Positions 19,201-27,444 of a DNA stretch of 64,000 nucleotides are shown here, one piece after another; positions within the stretch are counted from its first letter, which is position 1, and each line of letters begins with the position of its first letter. The notes under the pieces were generated by a model. It was not told the DNA's origin. It searched no databases and saw only the letters and a program-made list of their open reading frames with translations. Origin of the DNA: Rugalucina vietnamica (Eukaryota; Mollusca; Bivalvia; Lucinida; Lucinidae); contig OZ024879.1 of the NCBI GenBank assembly GCA_964017185.1, forward strand, positions 26,854,456 to 26,918,455, given 5' to 3'. A program made the translations under genes and the position numbers.

Positions 19201-21285
19201 TTGGAAAGATTCCATCAAACTTTGAAGAACATGATCAGATCTTACTGTTTTGACACCGAAAAAGATTGGGATGAAGGCATACATTTGCTATTATTTGCTG
19301 TCAGAGAGTCAGTACAAGAGTCTCTTGGGTTCAGTCCGTTTGAACTTGTTTTCGGACACACTGTTCGTGGACCTTTAAAACTTATGAAAGAGAAGTTTCT
19401 TTCAAGTAATGACAGTCCTTTGAACTTACTTCAGTATGTGTCTGACTTCAAAACTAGATTGACAAAAGCTTGGGAGGTTGCTCGGTCCAATCTTAAGTCA
19501 GCTCAGAACAAAATGAAGTTGCATTTTGATGAAAATGCTCAGAACAGAAATTTTGACCCTGGAGACAAGGTGATTGCTCTTTTGCCCATTCCTGGCAGGC
19601 CATTACAAGCTAGATATTATGGTCCATATACTGTTGAGAAAAGGTTAAGTGATGTAAATTACATTGTTAACACTCCTGGGAGGCGCAAACAAAAACAATT
19701 ATGTCATATTAACATGCTTAAAAAGTACATTGATAGGGATAGTGATAATGATAGTTCAGTTATTTCCTCAGTAAGCATAGTTAATTCTGTCCCTCATGAA
19801 CAAAATCAGACAGACTTTGAAGAAATGAACTCTGTGAACTGTGAACCATTATCCTCAAAACTCCAGAATTCTGACATTCTGCATGACCTCGATCAGAAAC
19901 TGTCACATCTAGATCCGGACAAGAAACATGAACTAAAACAATTAATTCTTGAATATGAGCACTTATTTCCGGACATTCCATCCAGAACCGATAAAATCTA
20001 CCATGATGTAGACATTATTGAAGGAGCAAAACCGGTGAAACAACATCCGTATAGACTTCATCCTGAAAGACAACAATATCTCAGGAAAGAAGTTAAGTAT
20101 TTGCTGGACAATGACTTTATAGAACCTAGTCAAAGTGAATGGAGTTCTCCTTGTATACTTGTGCCAAAATCTGATGGGACATTTCGAATGTGCACAGACT
20201 ATAGAAAAGTAAATTCTGTCACAAAAACTGACACATTTCCCATACCAAGAATTGATGACTGCATCGACAACATTGGTCACGCCAAATATGTGACGAAATT
20301 CGATCTTTTGAAAGGGTTTTGGCAGATTCCACTTACAGACAGAGCAAAGGAGATCTCGGCATTTGTTACTCCTGATGGACTTTATCAATATAAAGTGATG
20401 CCTTTTGGCATGAAAAACTCTCCAGCAACATTTCAGCGCTTGGTTAATAGTTTGATTTTCGGTCTGGATGGGTGTAAAGCTTACATCGACGATGCCATCA
20501 TCTACAGTGAAGAGTGGAAACAACACCTGGAGATCATCAGAGAATTCTTCAAAAGACTCAGTGATGCTAAACTGACAATAAACTTACCGAAAAGTGAATT
20601 TTGCCATGCTAGTTTGACATTTCTAGGACATATTGTTGGACAAGGTCAGGTCAGACCTGTAGAAGCCAAAGTTGAGGCTATATCAGATTTTCCTGTACCT
20701 ACAGGAAAACGGCAACTGATGCGCTTTTTGGGTATGGCTGGATATTACAGAAAGTTCTGTAATAATTTTTCAGTTATAGCTGAGCCTTTGACAAATTTAC
20801 TTGGTAAGAAGGTCAGGTATGTTTGGTCTGAGGCTTGTCAGAAGTCTTTTGATCAGTTAAAGGCCATACTTAAGAGTGCTCCAGTTCTATCAGCACCACG
20901 CTTTGACAGAGAATTCAAAATGGCGGTGGATGCAAGTGATGTTGGTGCAGGCAGTGTATTGTTACAAGAAGATGACAATGGTGTTGATCATCCTGTTTGT
21001 TACTTTTCAAAGAAGTTTGACAAACATCAAAGAAATTATTCTACTATAGAGAAAGAATGTCTATCTCTTATTCTTGCCCTTCAACACTTTCAAGTGTATC
21101 TGTCTTCTGCAAATTCACCAATTGTCGTCTTCAGTGATCACAATCCACTGACCTTCATACACAAAATGAAAAACAAGAATCAGCGTTTGCTCAGATGGAG
21201 TCTCATGTTGCAAGAGCACAATCTTGACATTAGACACATAAAAGGTAGAGATAATATAATTCCAGACACCCTTTCAAGAGCTTGA
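16258..21285 (+). CDS. gag-pol: Gag-Pol polyprotein of the Gmr1-like Ty3/Gypsy element
   Basis: 1675 residues from the first ATG (context ACCATGT). The open frame extends to 16234 without another ATG. Order by residue: a helical SAP-like N-terminus (about 5-60); a charged coiled coil (79-215) of E/K/R repeats; a capsid region (229-396) resembling the SCAN fold, with VEEFKRCIHSDVKSFLDERE; a CCHC knuckle C-x2-C-x4-H-x4-C (474-487); protease DTGA (D564) and LLLGNDLAG; an integrase HHCC zinc site (H817, H824, C854, C857), catalytic D888-D947-E983 and a GPY module (about 1122); reverse transcriptase with YIDD (1409-1412); RNase H with D1558, about E1598, and D1627. All key residues seem intact and there is no stop or frameshift, so this copy may be active. 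Gag and Pol share one frame without a recoding site. Confidence 0.96.
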   Translation: MLFKLEDFIAAPSQELLNLAKKSDLLDIASHYSIPDVKTSMLKREIKNVIIQFLVDEEFFEPSATSLIMVSQTDIQLKKLELKRHLELEKLRLEFEEKRRADKEEREERMHREKLELEKEKLAKEEREKEKQMQFEREKLEKQRELEERLLKEKLDMEEREKTKQREMEEREKEKQREMEEREKEKHREMLKEIELEKERMHYDIKMKELELSSKSMPPVSFDPSKVFDVTKHIRLVPPFQEKEVDKYFLHFEKVAENLKWPKEHWTMLLQSVVIGKAREIYTQLPLDQSSDYDTVKNLILKAYELVPEAYRQKFRNCRKEHDQTHVEFARTKEQLFDRWCSSKDVKSDHAKLRQLMLVEEFKRCIHSDVKSFLDEREVETLDVAARLADDYALTHKVSFVNKPYKKPFNPQFKPNTPQSKPFNPQQRNNSPQPNPQPQAGLTADSSSPSHNPKNKDTSENKGQRSSYSPRLFCNYCKGDGHVISECETLKRRKERQNQNNSRPTGLTSLRSKPQSIIQDENPILAKTSATDCIMEIYEPFLSEGFVSLTSDSAQSTPIKILRDTGASQSLILADTLPFSEKTSTGTSVLIQGVECGFVNVPLHNIYLSSDLVSGPVAVGIRPSLPFKGVHLLLGNDLAGDKVVVNPLLTNTPCEDQLPDPIEQEIPDLYPSCAVTRAMAKKVKLNDGIQDIDLTDTFIGQSFHDEITKSLSSSQTDFNNQRSDNDLSPSIFDQGHDQMSRSQLCQEQHSDPEISPLFERALDENEISQVPVCFYVKNDILMRKWRPPDVSAEDEWTINHQIVVPKAYRPEILNLAHETPMSGHLGINKTYHKILKHFYWPGLKSDVSQHCKSCHTCQMVGKPNQTIPKANLQPIPAFDEPFSRIIIDFVGPLPKTKSGCQYLLTIMCASTRFPEAIPLRNIKTKTIVKALVKFFTLVGLPKSVQSDQGSNFMSGTFQQVMHELGIKQCKPSAYHPESQGALERFHQTLKNMIRSYCFDTEKDWDEGIHLLLFAVRESVQESLGFSPFELVFGHTVRGPLKLMKEKFLSSNDSPLNLLQYVSDFKTRLTKAWEVARSNLKSAQNKMKLHFDENAQNRNFDPGDKVIALLPIPGRPLQARYYGPYTVEKRLSDVNYIVNTPGRRKQKQLCHINMLKKYIDRDSDNDSSVISSVSIVNSVPHEQNQTDFEEMNSVNCEPLSSKLQNSDILHDLDQKLSHLDPDKKHELKQLILEYEHLFPDIPSRTDKIYHDVDIIEGAKPVKQHPYRLHPERQQYLRKEVKYLLDNDFIEPSQSEWSSPCILVPKSDGTFRMCTDYRKVNSVTKTDTFPIPRIDDCIDNIGHAKYVTKFDLLKGFWQIPLTDRAKEISAFVTPDGLYQYKVMPFGMKNSPATFQRLVNSLIFGLDGCKAYIDDAIIYSEEWKQHLEIIREFFKRLSDAKLTINLPKSEFCHASLTFLGHIVGQGQVRPVEAKVEAISDFPVPTGKRQLMRFLGMAGYYRKFCNNFSVIAEPLTNLLGKKVRYVWSEACQKSFDQLKAILKSAPVLSAPRFDREFKMAVDASDVGAGSVLLQEDDNGVDHPVCYFSKKFDKHQRNYSTIEKECLSLILALQHFQVYLSSANSPIVVFSDHNPLTFIHKMKNKNQRLLRWSLMLQEHNLDIRHIKGRDNIIPDTLSRA

Positions 21286-21357
21286 CAGTTTTGCCTTGTA
21301 TGTTTGCATATGAGTATTGCAAAAGAAAGTTTTATTTCACAAAACTTTCTTTTCGTT

Positions 21358-21369
21358 GAAGAGGGGAAG
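21358..21369 (+). promoter_or_regulatory. polypurine tract
   Basis: GAAGAGGGGAAG directly before the TG of the 3' LTR. It is the expected primer for plus-strand synthesis. Confidence 0.92.
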
Positions 21370-22166
21370 TGTTATATATAATTGATTCAATAATATTGAT
21401 TCTTTTAAAAGCTATTACTTATAATTTATATATATATATAATCAAAGGGGAGTAACCCAATTAATTAATATATATTTCTTTTTATGTTTCTACAATTTAT
21501 TATCTAGAACTTTGTAGAAGAATGTCATTGATTATTTTTATCACTGTTATATAATTTAGAAGTATAGAAAATTCTATGAGCACTTTGTGGATAATTCCAG
21601 ATGAAAATGGAGTGAGTGTTTTTTTTTACCATAAGTTAAAAATATATTTGGACTATGTATACTGAGATCTCGAAGGGTCTAGTGGACTCTCGTTTAGTCT
21701 TGATGGTCGTTGCGGCCTTGAATTCTCTCTGGAGAATTCTAAATTCTCTTTGGAGAATTTAAAAGAACTTTCGTTTAGTTCGTTTCTTTTCTAGAGAAAA
21801 GTTTATTATATCATTATCTAGAAACCTGGAGAATTTCCTTAGATGTATAAATATAGGTCCCAATTGAGTCGTAGGTATTCAGAAATTTGAAGTGATTTAA
21901 AGTATATAATTTTGGTTGTTTCACTAGTGTTTTGTGTGGATTAAAATATACATGTGCTCATATTCTGGTTACTGGATTGTGGACTTACATTTGAGGGACA
22001 AGGACTTATTTGACATTAACTTTGTAAGTTATTTATTTATTTATTTACTTATCTGTTTGTTTGTTTTTATGTATTTGCAGCATTTATTTGTTTGATTAAA
22101 TATTGTTAAGTTTAAATTACTTGGTTGTTTTTCGCTGTACCTGTCTAGTTACGCTAGGTCGTAACA
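21370..22166 (+). repeat. 3' LTR
   Basis: 797 bp, TGTTATATATAATTG to GGTCGTAACA. It carries a 24-bp block (GGACTCTCGTTTAGTCTTGA and neighbours) missing from the 5' LTR. Followed by the CCTTT duplication. Confidence 0.97.
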
Positions 22167-22376
22167 CCTTTCAAGATCATTTCAGCTCATATGAGACGGG
22201 CCAATCAGTAGGTGGGCGAAAACGGGAGAACCCCGAGAAAAACCACCTGGCACACCCGCAAGCAGAACTTGGCGTCTCACATGTGGCCAGAGCGGGGCTC
22301 GAACCCACACCAGACACAGCGGTGAGATGATCAAGTGATTACGAAACGTTACAATTTGAGTACTCTGCCCACCTAT
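22167..22376 (+). repeat. SINE-like repeat split by the LTR element
   Basis: CCTTTCAAGATCATTTCAGC, CCAATCAGTAGGTGGGCGAA, GGGAGAACCCCGAGAAAAAC, CACACCCGCAAGCAGAACTT and a tRNA-like GGGCTCGAACCCACACC (B-box like). The same order occurs at 5676-6062. The sequence left of the 5' LTR (TTTTACGTCCCTTT) continues into this copy if the retrotransposon is removed, so the copy is older. Confidence 0.65.
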
Positions 22377-22447
22377 ATATAGCAGACATTTCAGATACTC
22401 TTGAAACACCACAAAATACTCTTATAACTCCTAATACGTCAAACATA

Positions 22448-22680
22448 CTCAACAGCTGGTAAACGTACGTAGTAGGTACGTAGCATATACGGCGTTGATA
22501 CACCAGTTAGGCCGTATAGATATGAAAACAGAGTCGGGGATACGCCATACATACGCAGCAGATACGAAAGGTATGCTGTACATATGCCATGGCATTGCTT
22601 TCGTACGACGTATGTGTGACTTATGCGCGGCGTACTGGATCTGCCACGTATGTGCTACGTATTTTAAGTGCACTTCGGCT
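22448..22680. repeat. CGTA-rich diverged repeat, copy 2
   Basis: Dense CGTACG, TACGTA, CGTATG and CATACG words with irregular spacing, and the shared word CGTATGTGCTACGTA (22642-22656), as at 12755-13012. Frames on both strands here follow from the palindromic words and are not genes. Confidence 0.6.
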
Positions 22681-22974
22681 GTAGTGGCCCTGCATTGAAC
22701 CTACAGTCCCTGAATACAAAGTAATAAGCTTACCAATAAACTTCAGAGGCTTTAATAAAAATGGTGTTAGTCACACTACCAATAGGCCACCGAGTCCTTT
22801 GCAACAGATGTTAGCATGCAATGTACTCGCGAGGCGGATCTAGAGATGCATTCTTAGTACACGTAACCCATAATTTTATCTGAAATACTGTACTTTTTTG
22901 CCTCAATAACTAGCTCTGCCAAAATTATATTCGGATTAATCGGATTATTCTAATTATGCCTAAACCTAACATCT
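22681..22974. other. non-coding stretch
   Basis: No feature recognised. AT-rich, leading into the trinucleotide microsatellite. Confidence 0.4.
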
Positions 22975-22975
22975 C

Positions 22976-23030
<55 letters not shown>

Positions 23031-23042
23031 AATAAATAAGTA
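22975..23042. repeat. (AAT)n to (AAAT)n compound microsatellite
   Basis: About 14 AAT units followed by four to five AAAT or AAGT units. It lies just downstream of the exon at 23085-23374 in gene sense. Confidence 0.95.
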
Positions 23043-23084
23043 AGTAAAACAGGCAGCTGCCCCAGTTATTTGTCATTTACTTAC

Positions 23085-23374
23085 TCCAGTGTATGTTCCC
23101 CCACAAGGCACAGCAGCACTGTCAGCGGCCACACTGAGCACCTGGGTGTGGGTGAAGTATTGTGCCTGGTCCCCGGACACTGTGGCGACACAGTGGTCTG
23201 TGGACTCTAATGCCATGTCGTTAGTCTCAAGTTCGGAAACCTTCAAGGACTCGCATTGTGTCCAGTTGTAGTAGAAGGGGTTACCAGTGTTCAGGCTGAA
23301 ACCGTTGATATAGGCCCGGAAGTCGACCGTTATGTCATCGGCACCGGTGTCAGAGGTGTGACAGTTCAACCCGG
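23085..23374 (-). CDS. probable internal exon of a secreted protein, family not recognised
   Basis: 290 bp with good splice signals on the minus strand: TGTTTTTCTTCAG before it and GTAAGT after it. One frame is open throughout (about 96 residues). It starts GLNCHTSDTGADDITVDF and continues with an NWT glycosylation sequon, four cysteines (NCH, QCE, HCV, PCG) and a C-terminal CGGTYTG. Composition is balanced and unlike the AT-rich surroundings, which supports real coding. The four cysteines fit an extracellular domain, and a signal-peptide exon lies 2.1 kb upstream in the same sense. The phases do not join directly (that exon ends in phase 0, this one needs one leading base), so a missing exon is likely. 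Not assigned to a family. Confidence 0.6.
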
Positions 23375-23457
23375 CTGAAGAAAAACAGCTAGACTGATGA
23401 CCACAGCAACAACCTACACAGCTCTCATACTACTCAAGTCTAATCACTAAACAAGTT

Positions 23458-23750
23458 CTCATCAAGATAACATGTCCGTGAATTGAGTACCCCCTCAAAC
23501 CCCAAATTTATATAGTAAACGTGGGGTTTACAGTATATCTATTTTTCTTATTTTCTATCCAAAACATAGATTGTGGGTACTCGTTAGAACCGCCTCGCTG
23601 AGGCGGTTCTAACGTGTACCCGCTATCAACGTTTTGAACACAAATATTAAAAAAAAATATATATAAAAAAATCCATTGAAATTTTCCATTTTTTTTTCTG
23701 CTGCAAAAATTCTCTGTATATTGCATGGGCCTGTTTTCGTAATGTCATAG
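23458..23750 (+). repeat. palindromic repeat family B, copy 2
   Basis: ATAACATGTCCGTGAATTG at the start, TTTATATAGTAAACGTGGGG, then a palindrome with arms TAGATTGTGGGTACTCGTTA and complement around CCGCCTCGCTGAGGCGG (centre near 23597), and CTCTGTATATTGCATGGGCC at the end. Confidence 0.85.
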
Positions 23751-24298
23751 TATTTTAGCATTTTCAGGTTTCAGTTTATCAGTTTATGAAACCTAGCAAA
23801 TGGACATGGTATAACCAGGCGGTTGGTAATAAATTAGATTTCACCAGACGATTTCATCAGGAGACAAAGATGCATACATGTATTGGAATTCCATTGCCGT
23901 CTTTAAGATGAAGTTCTTATGAGTGACAAGAAAATTTTACAAGCGTAACATTGTTTTATTCAGCCATAGTAACTCAGACATCCGTCAGTAATAATTGCAC
24001 ATTATAATCTAATTGACTCAGACTGTTCGAGAAAACAGAGAATGTCGGTTTAACATACCCCACCCACTCATGTCAATGTCGATATTAAAGTCTTAAACTA
24101 AGAAATACAGTACAAACAGATCGTAGGTATCAATTTTAGTACCGTCTGACATGATTGTTTCTGGTTCCGTTAACTTGAAACGTTCATTGCCAGATACCAT
24201 TTTACATAGTTTATAAGTATTAACATGACTATTGGTATAATATTATGTTTAAATTTAATTGACCATTACTATATCATATTGACATTCATTTGTATGTT
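23751..24298. other. non-coding stretch
   Basis: No feature recognised. It would lie in an intron if the two exons around it belong to one gene. Confidence 0.4.
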
Positions 24299-24560
24299 AA
24301 AGGTGGTCGGGTGGGTATATGAGCCCCGCTCATTGGAGCCTAAAGAAATAGATTGGCTGCTTGTGCCTCCAGGCAAAGTTTATCATATTACCAAAGACCC
24401 GAACCATTCATACATATTTATAAGCTTTACTGGCTTAGTTGGGTGGTTATATTTGAAGCACTTGCTGGATGCCATGACATCCTCATTTTAGGCAAAACGT
24501 CCCGACATGACCATAGCTGTTGACTGGGGCTTTAAGCATCAATCCTATCAATCAATCAAA
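24299..24560 (+). repeat. dispersed repeat F and SINE-type tail
   Basis: GGTGGTCGGGTGGGTATATG, CATTGGAGCCTAAAGAAATA and GTGCCTCCAGGCAAAG match 51335-51445 in reverse orientation. Further on, CCCGACATGACCATAGCTGT (24501-24520), TGACTGGGGCTTTAAGCATC and a short CAATC repeat form a tail also seen at 25431-25475. The tail has the style of mollusc SINE ends, by memory. Confidence 0.6.
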
Positions 24561-24973
24561 TCATTTGAATGTTTTATTTATATGCAGCTCATGTGAACTG
24601 AAGGGATAATACATTCACAACTACTCACCATAAAATTTCGTGCCAGCCTGAAAATAAAATAAATGGAAATGAAAAAAAAAGCTGGAGAGCCAGCAAAAAC
24701 AAGTGAGGTTTTACGGAGCATGAAGTTAAGGAAAAACATAACATGGGAGTGGGGAGAAAAGTGATTTTGTTTCAGGAAGCGGGGAGCTAAGACATCCCCA
24801 CCACCTCTGGTAGGGCCTCGTCTTACGACCAACCAACACACCAGGCAGGATATGCACTGCACTCTATTTAAGATGAGGTAGATAATATATCGCAGTGTCT
24901 GTCAAAATTCAAAACACGGATCAATTGCAGAGCAAAAATTTGATCTGTACAGACAAATGTAGTCATACTGCTT
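24561..24973. other. non-coding stretch, putative intron
   Basis: No gene or repeat recognised. A minus-strand 94-codon frame here has no family resemblance and no good splice sites that I can see. Confidence 0.4.
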
Positions 24974-25255
24974 AATACAATCAGACTGTAGAAAACCCGA
25001 TCATGTAATACAATCAGACTTTAGAACACCCGATCATTAAACACAATCAGACTTTAGAACACCCGATCATTAAACACAATCAGACTTTAGAACACCCGAT
25101 CATTAAATACAATCAGACTTTAGAACACCCGATCATTAAATACAATCAGACTTTAGAACACCCGATCATTGAATACAATCAGACTTTAGAACACCCGATC
25201 ATTAAACACAATCAGACTTTAAAACACCCGATCAGTAAATACAATCTGACTTTTT
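24974..25255. repeat. 33-bp minisatellite, about 8.5 units
   Basis: The unit starts TACAATCAGACTTTAGAACA and ends CCCGATCATTAAA. Inner units are nearly identical. The first (CTGTAGAAAACCC, CATGTAA) and last (CAATCTGAC) units are diverged, as in a tandem array that is homogenised in its middle. It lies in the putative intron. Confidence 0.93.
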
Positions 25256-25359
25256 AACTAGACTACTCACTACTGATTGACCATATTATTAGTGGTTAAC
25301 AGCTCAGATTGTCTGAGCTTGCCCAGAAAAGAACCATCCATACATACTAGACTTAGTTG

Positions 25360-25480
25360 TTTACATTAGTGGCTATATTTTCTTGAAAGCAAATATTGGG
25401 TGTCATTTCATTCGATTGAATGGAGGCACTGTCCCGACATGACCATAGCTGTTCACTAAGCCATAAATCAAACAAGATAG
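25360..25480 (+). repeat. SINE-type tail, second copy
   Basis: GTCCCGACATGACCATAGCT followed by GTTCACTAAGCCATAAATCA matches the tail at 24495-24545, diverged. It ends just before the splice donor of the putative first exon. Confidence 0.55.
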
Positions 25481-25492
25481 GAGTATACTCAC

Positions 25493-25615
25493 TGTATCAG
25501 TGGCTGTCCATATACTTTCTATTCCCCCGACGTCGATCGGTGTCCCGTTATTGTTGATAGATTGACCCCTAACACAGCCACTGACGACCAACAATAGTAA
25601 CAATTCTCGTATCAT
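25493..25615 (-). CDS. putative first coding exon with signal peptide
   Basis: 41 codons from ATG to a consensus donor (GATACA|GTGAGTAT on the minus strand). The product starts MIRELLLLLVVSGCVRG, a good signal peptide with likely cleavage near GCVRG-QS, and continues QSINNNGTPIDVGGIE. It would enter the secretory pathway. The exon ends in phase 0. The sense and the extracellular look agree with the exon at 23085-23374, but an intermediate exon is needed to fit the phases. Upstream, TTTTGCAG lies 5 bp before the ATG region and could be an acceptor, so an untranslated exon further upstream is possible. The identity is unknown. Confidence 0.5.
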
Positions 25616-25673
25616 ACTGCTCTGCAAAATTAATAACCCGGCCATAAAGGATAACATGTCCGTCGCGGTCCCA

Positions 25674-25681
25674 CTTTTATA
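25674..25681 (-). promoter_or_regulatory. candidate TATA box supplied by family B repeat
   Basis: TATAAAAG on the minus strand, 59 bp upstream of the ATG at 25615. It lies inside family B sequence. The B copies at 50.2 kb and (diverged) 23.5 kb carry a related TATATAAAAGTGGG-type stretch. Position and sequence fit a core promoter for the putative exon. Use as a promoter is inferred. Confidence 0.4.
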
Positions 25682-25684
25682 ATT

Positions 25685-25917
25685 GAGCCGTCTCGTGGAA
25701 AAACCAACAATGTGGTTTTTGAACAGGCCCGACACAAATCAGGCTGTACAAGCACAGAAGATGGCTAGAGACTGGAAATTTTGGATTTAGAAAGGAGAGG
25801 AATTGTACTATCCGTGTAGCGAAAACAAAGGCGCTGATCAGCTTCGCGGTTACCGCGAAGCTGATCTGCGTCTTTGTTTTCGCATATGCAGATTGTTGGT
25901 TTTCTCATGAGGCGGCT
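25685..25917 (+). mobile_element. MITE family A, full-length copy 3
   Basis: GAGCCGTCTCGTGG at the left and CATGAGGCGGCT at the right. The hairpin arms at 25818-25882 are GCGAAAACAAAGGCGCTGAT and complement around GCGGTTACCGC. Flanking AATT and AATA give an imperfect duplication. It is nested in a family B copy. Confidence 0.9.
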
Positions 25918-26100
25918 AATATATAGTTAAGCTGGGGTTTACATTGAAGTACATAATTCTTATTTTTTGGTCCAAAACATAGATTGTGGGTACTCGCCGA
26001 GGCGGTTCTAACGTGCACCCACAAGCAATGTTTTGAGCAAAAATATGGCAAATATATTATTGTTTCAACTTAAAGGCTTTTTCAGTTTTACAACTAGCAT

Positions 26101-26860
26101 AAAGGGACCAGTGATCGATCAAAAATAGCCATGCTCTTGATAAATTTGCGGATCAGACATGCATTTGAAAACGCATGTGTACCTACCATATGTCATTTTG
26201 TTTTGTTTTGTTTTTTTTTCAATTTATGACGTCATCACGTCACATTCTAAGTGACGTCATTTTAACACACCCACCACCATAAAGCGTGAATTATGGTCAG
26301 TTGGACCAGTGATCGATCACCTTCTTTTTCTCTCCAAACCCGCGGCTAACTTGGAAGGTATGTACATTCTTAGAAAGAACAATTATTGTTTACCTCTAGC
26401 CACGAAACACAATTTGGAAATTTTCAGTGAGTTAAAAGAAATAAAGCAGCATAACAACCCATACAAACAATGCAAAACTGTCAAGAAAAAAAAAGGCTCG
26501 AAAATCAAAGACATCGTCCATTAATCGCAGCGTTATACTGTACAATTTTGAATGTAGATCATTTTTTTTTAGTATGCAGTAAAGTAGCGTACAAAGATTT
26601 AGCCAGTCGGAATGAATGTAGGTCGTTTCATCTTGAAGAATTTTTGAACAACACCCGCTTTTAAGCAGTTCAGCTAAGACCCCCTCTTCGTAAAGTGCCA
26701 GAAAATGCAAGATAGAAAAGCTTTCCAAATAAATTTAAATAAGTTCGCGTATGCGCTTTAAGTTGAGACTTGCATAAGATTAACTTCAAGTATCCTTTTT
26801 GAGAATTAATAGCCGATAACCACTAATTGATCGATCACTGGTCCCTGATCGATCACTGGT
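26101..26860. repeat. segment bounded by GACCAGTGATCGATCA inverted repeats
   Basis: GGGACCAGTGATCGATCA near 26103 and again GGACCAGTGATCGATCA near 26304 oppose two copies of TGATCGATCACTGGTC near 26828 and 26844. About 0.76 kb. It includes two GACGTCA words (26226-26264). Short frames on both strands are not convincing. Probably a non-autonomous foldback element, superfamily unknown. Confidence 0.5.
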
Positions 26861-27026
26861 CGCCTTACGCTAAACAAATCACTGTTCACCGCATCGGCAT
26901 GTTTTCGAAATGATTCATTGCTTATCTGAAATTATAATTATGAGCTATCTCATGTCACGTGCGGAAGCTCTGTAAAGTTGCAGAAGCACGTAATGTATTA
27001 CAGAAACATTTAAATAGTATAGCCTG

Positions 27027-27209
27027 TGCGTGAGTTCCGACAAGGTCCAACACAACAAGGCAGAAGATGAAATTTTGGATTTAGAAAGTAGAGGAATTGT
27101 ACTATCCGTATAGCGAAAACAAAGGCGCTGAAAACAGCTTCGCAGTTACCGAGAAGCTGATCTGCGCCTTTGTTTTCGCCTATGCAGATTGTTGGATTTC
27201 CCATGCGGC
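27027..27209 (+). mobile_element. MITE family A, truncated copy 4
   Basis: Lacks the left terminus. It keeps GAAATTTTGGATTTAGAAAG, the hairpin AGCGAAAACAAAGGCGCTGA (with an extra AAACA) and its complement, and the right end CCCATGCGGC. Confidence 0.8.
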
Positions 27210-27444
27210 GTATGATTGTTTGCTTATCCTTTAAAGTGAACATCAAATTAGGTGGGCATGGTAGTTAGCCGTTCGTTCAACGGAGGTTTCCGAGTATACG
27301 CGGCACCTGGGCGTGTTAGCGTACACAATCACAGCCATGAACCACCTTCCCGTCGATCAGTTTTAGATGATCAGTATATGATCAGCGCCTTCGGCTTACA
27401 ATTCTGTACTATATGCAACTATTGTCAGTGCGTATGCACCCACA

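Larger units (their letters stand above)
15387..22166 (+). mobile_element. complete Gmr1-like Ty3/Gypsy LTR retrotransposon
   Basis: 6780 bp with two LTRs (773 and 797 bp) beginning TG and ending CA, and an exact 5-bp target duplication CCTTT (15382-15386 and 22167-22171). A tRNA-Pro-type primer site, one gag-pol frame and a polypurine tract are all present and in order. The LTRs differ by two substitutions and one 24-bp indel, so insertion was recent. The pol order is protease, integrase, reverse transcriptase, RNase H, the order of Ty1/Copia elements but with Ty3/Gypsy-type enzymes. Known Gmr1-type elements share this. No envelope frame. It is inserted in a SINE-like repeat whose right part starts at 22167. 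Confidence 0.96.
25649..26060 (+). repeat. palindromic repeat family B, copy 3, interrupted by MITE A
   Basis: The left part GGATAACATGTCCGTCGCGG with CCCACTTTTATAA is separated by the family A element (25685-25917) from the right part, ATATAGTTAAGCTGGGGTTT, CATAGATTGTGGGTACTCGC and GGCGGTTCTAACGTGC. Other B copies show the same phrases in one piece, so MITE A inserted into B here. Half of the palindrome is shortened. Confidence 0.75.

Noticed and set aside
19963..20526. 187-codon minus-strand frame
   Set aside because: It lies antisense to the well-supported RT region and has no family motif.
21286..21369. Envelope gene downstream of RNase H in the LTR element
   Set aside because: Only 84 bases separate the stop from the 3' LTR, so there is no room for an env frame.
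24974..25255. Regular 33-bp repeats with unique-looking phrases, considered as a CRISPR array
   Set aside because: There are no repeat-spacer alternations, the whole unit repeats without variable spacers, and the context is animal DNA.
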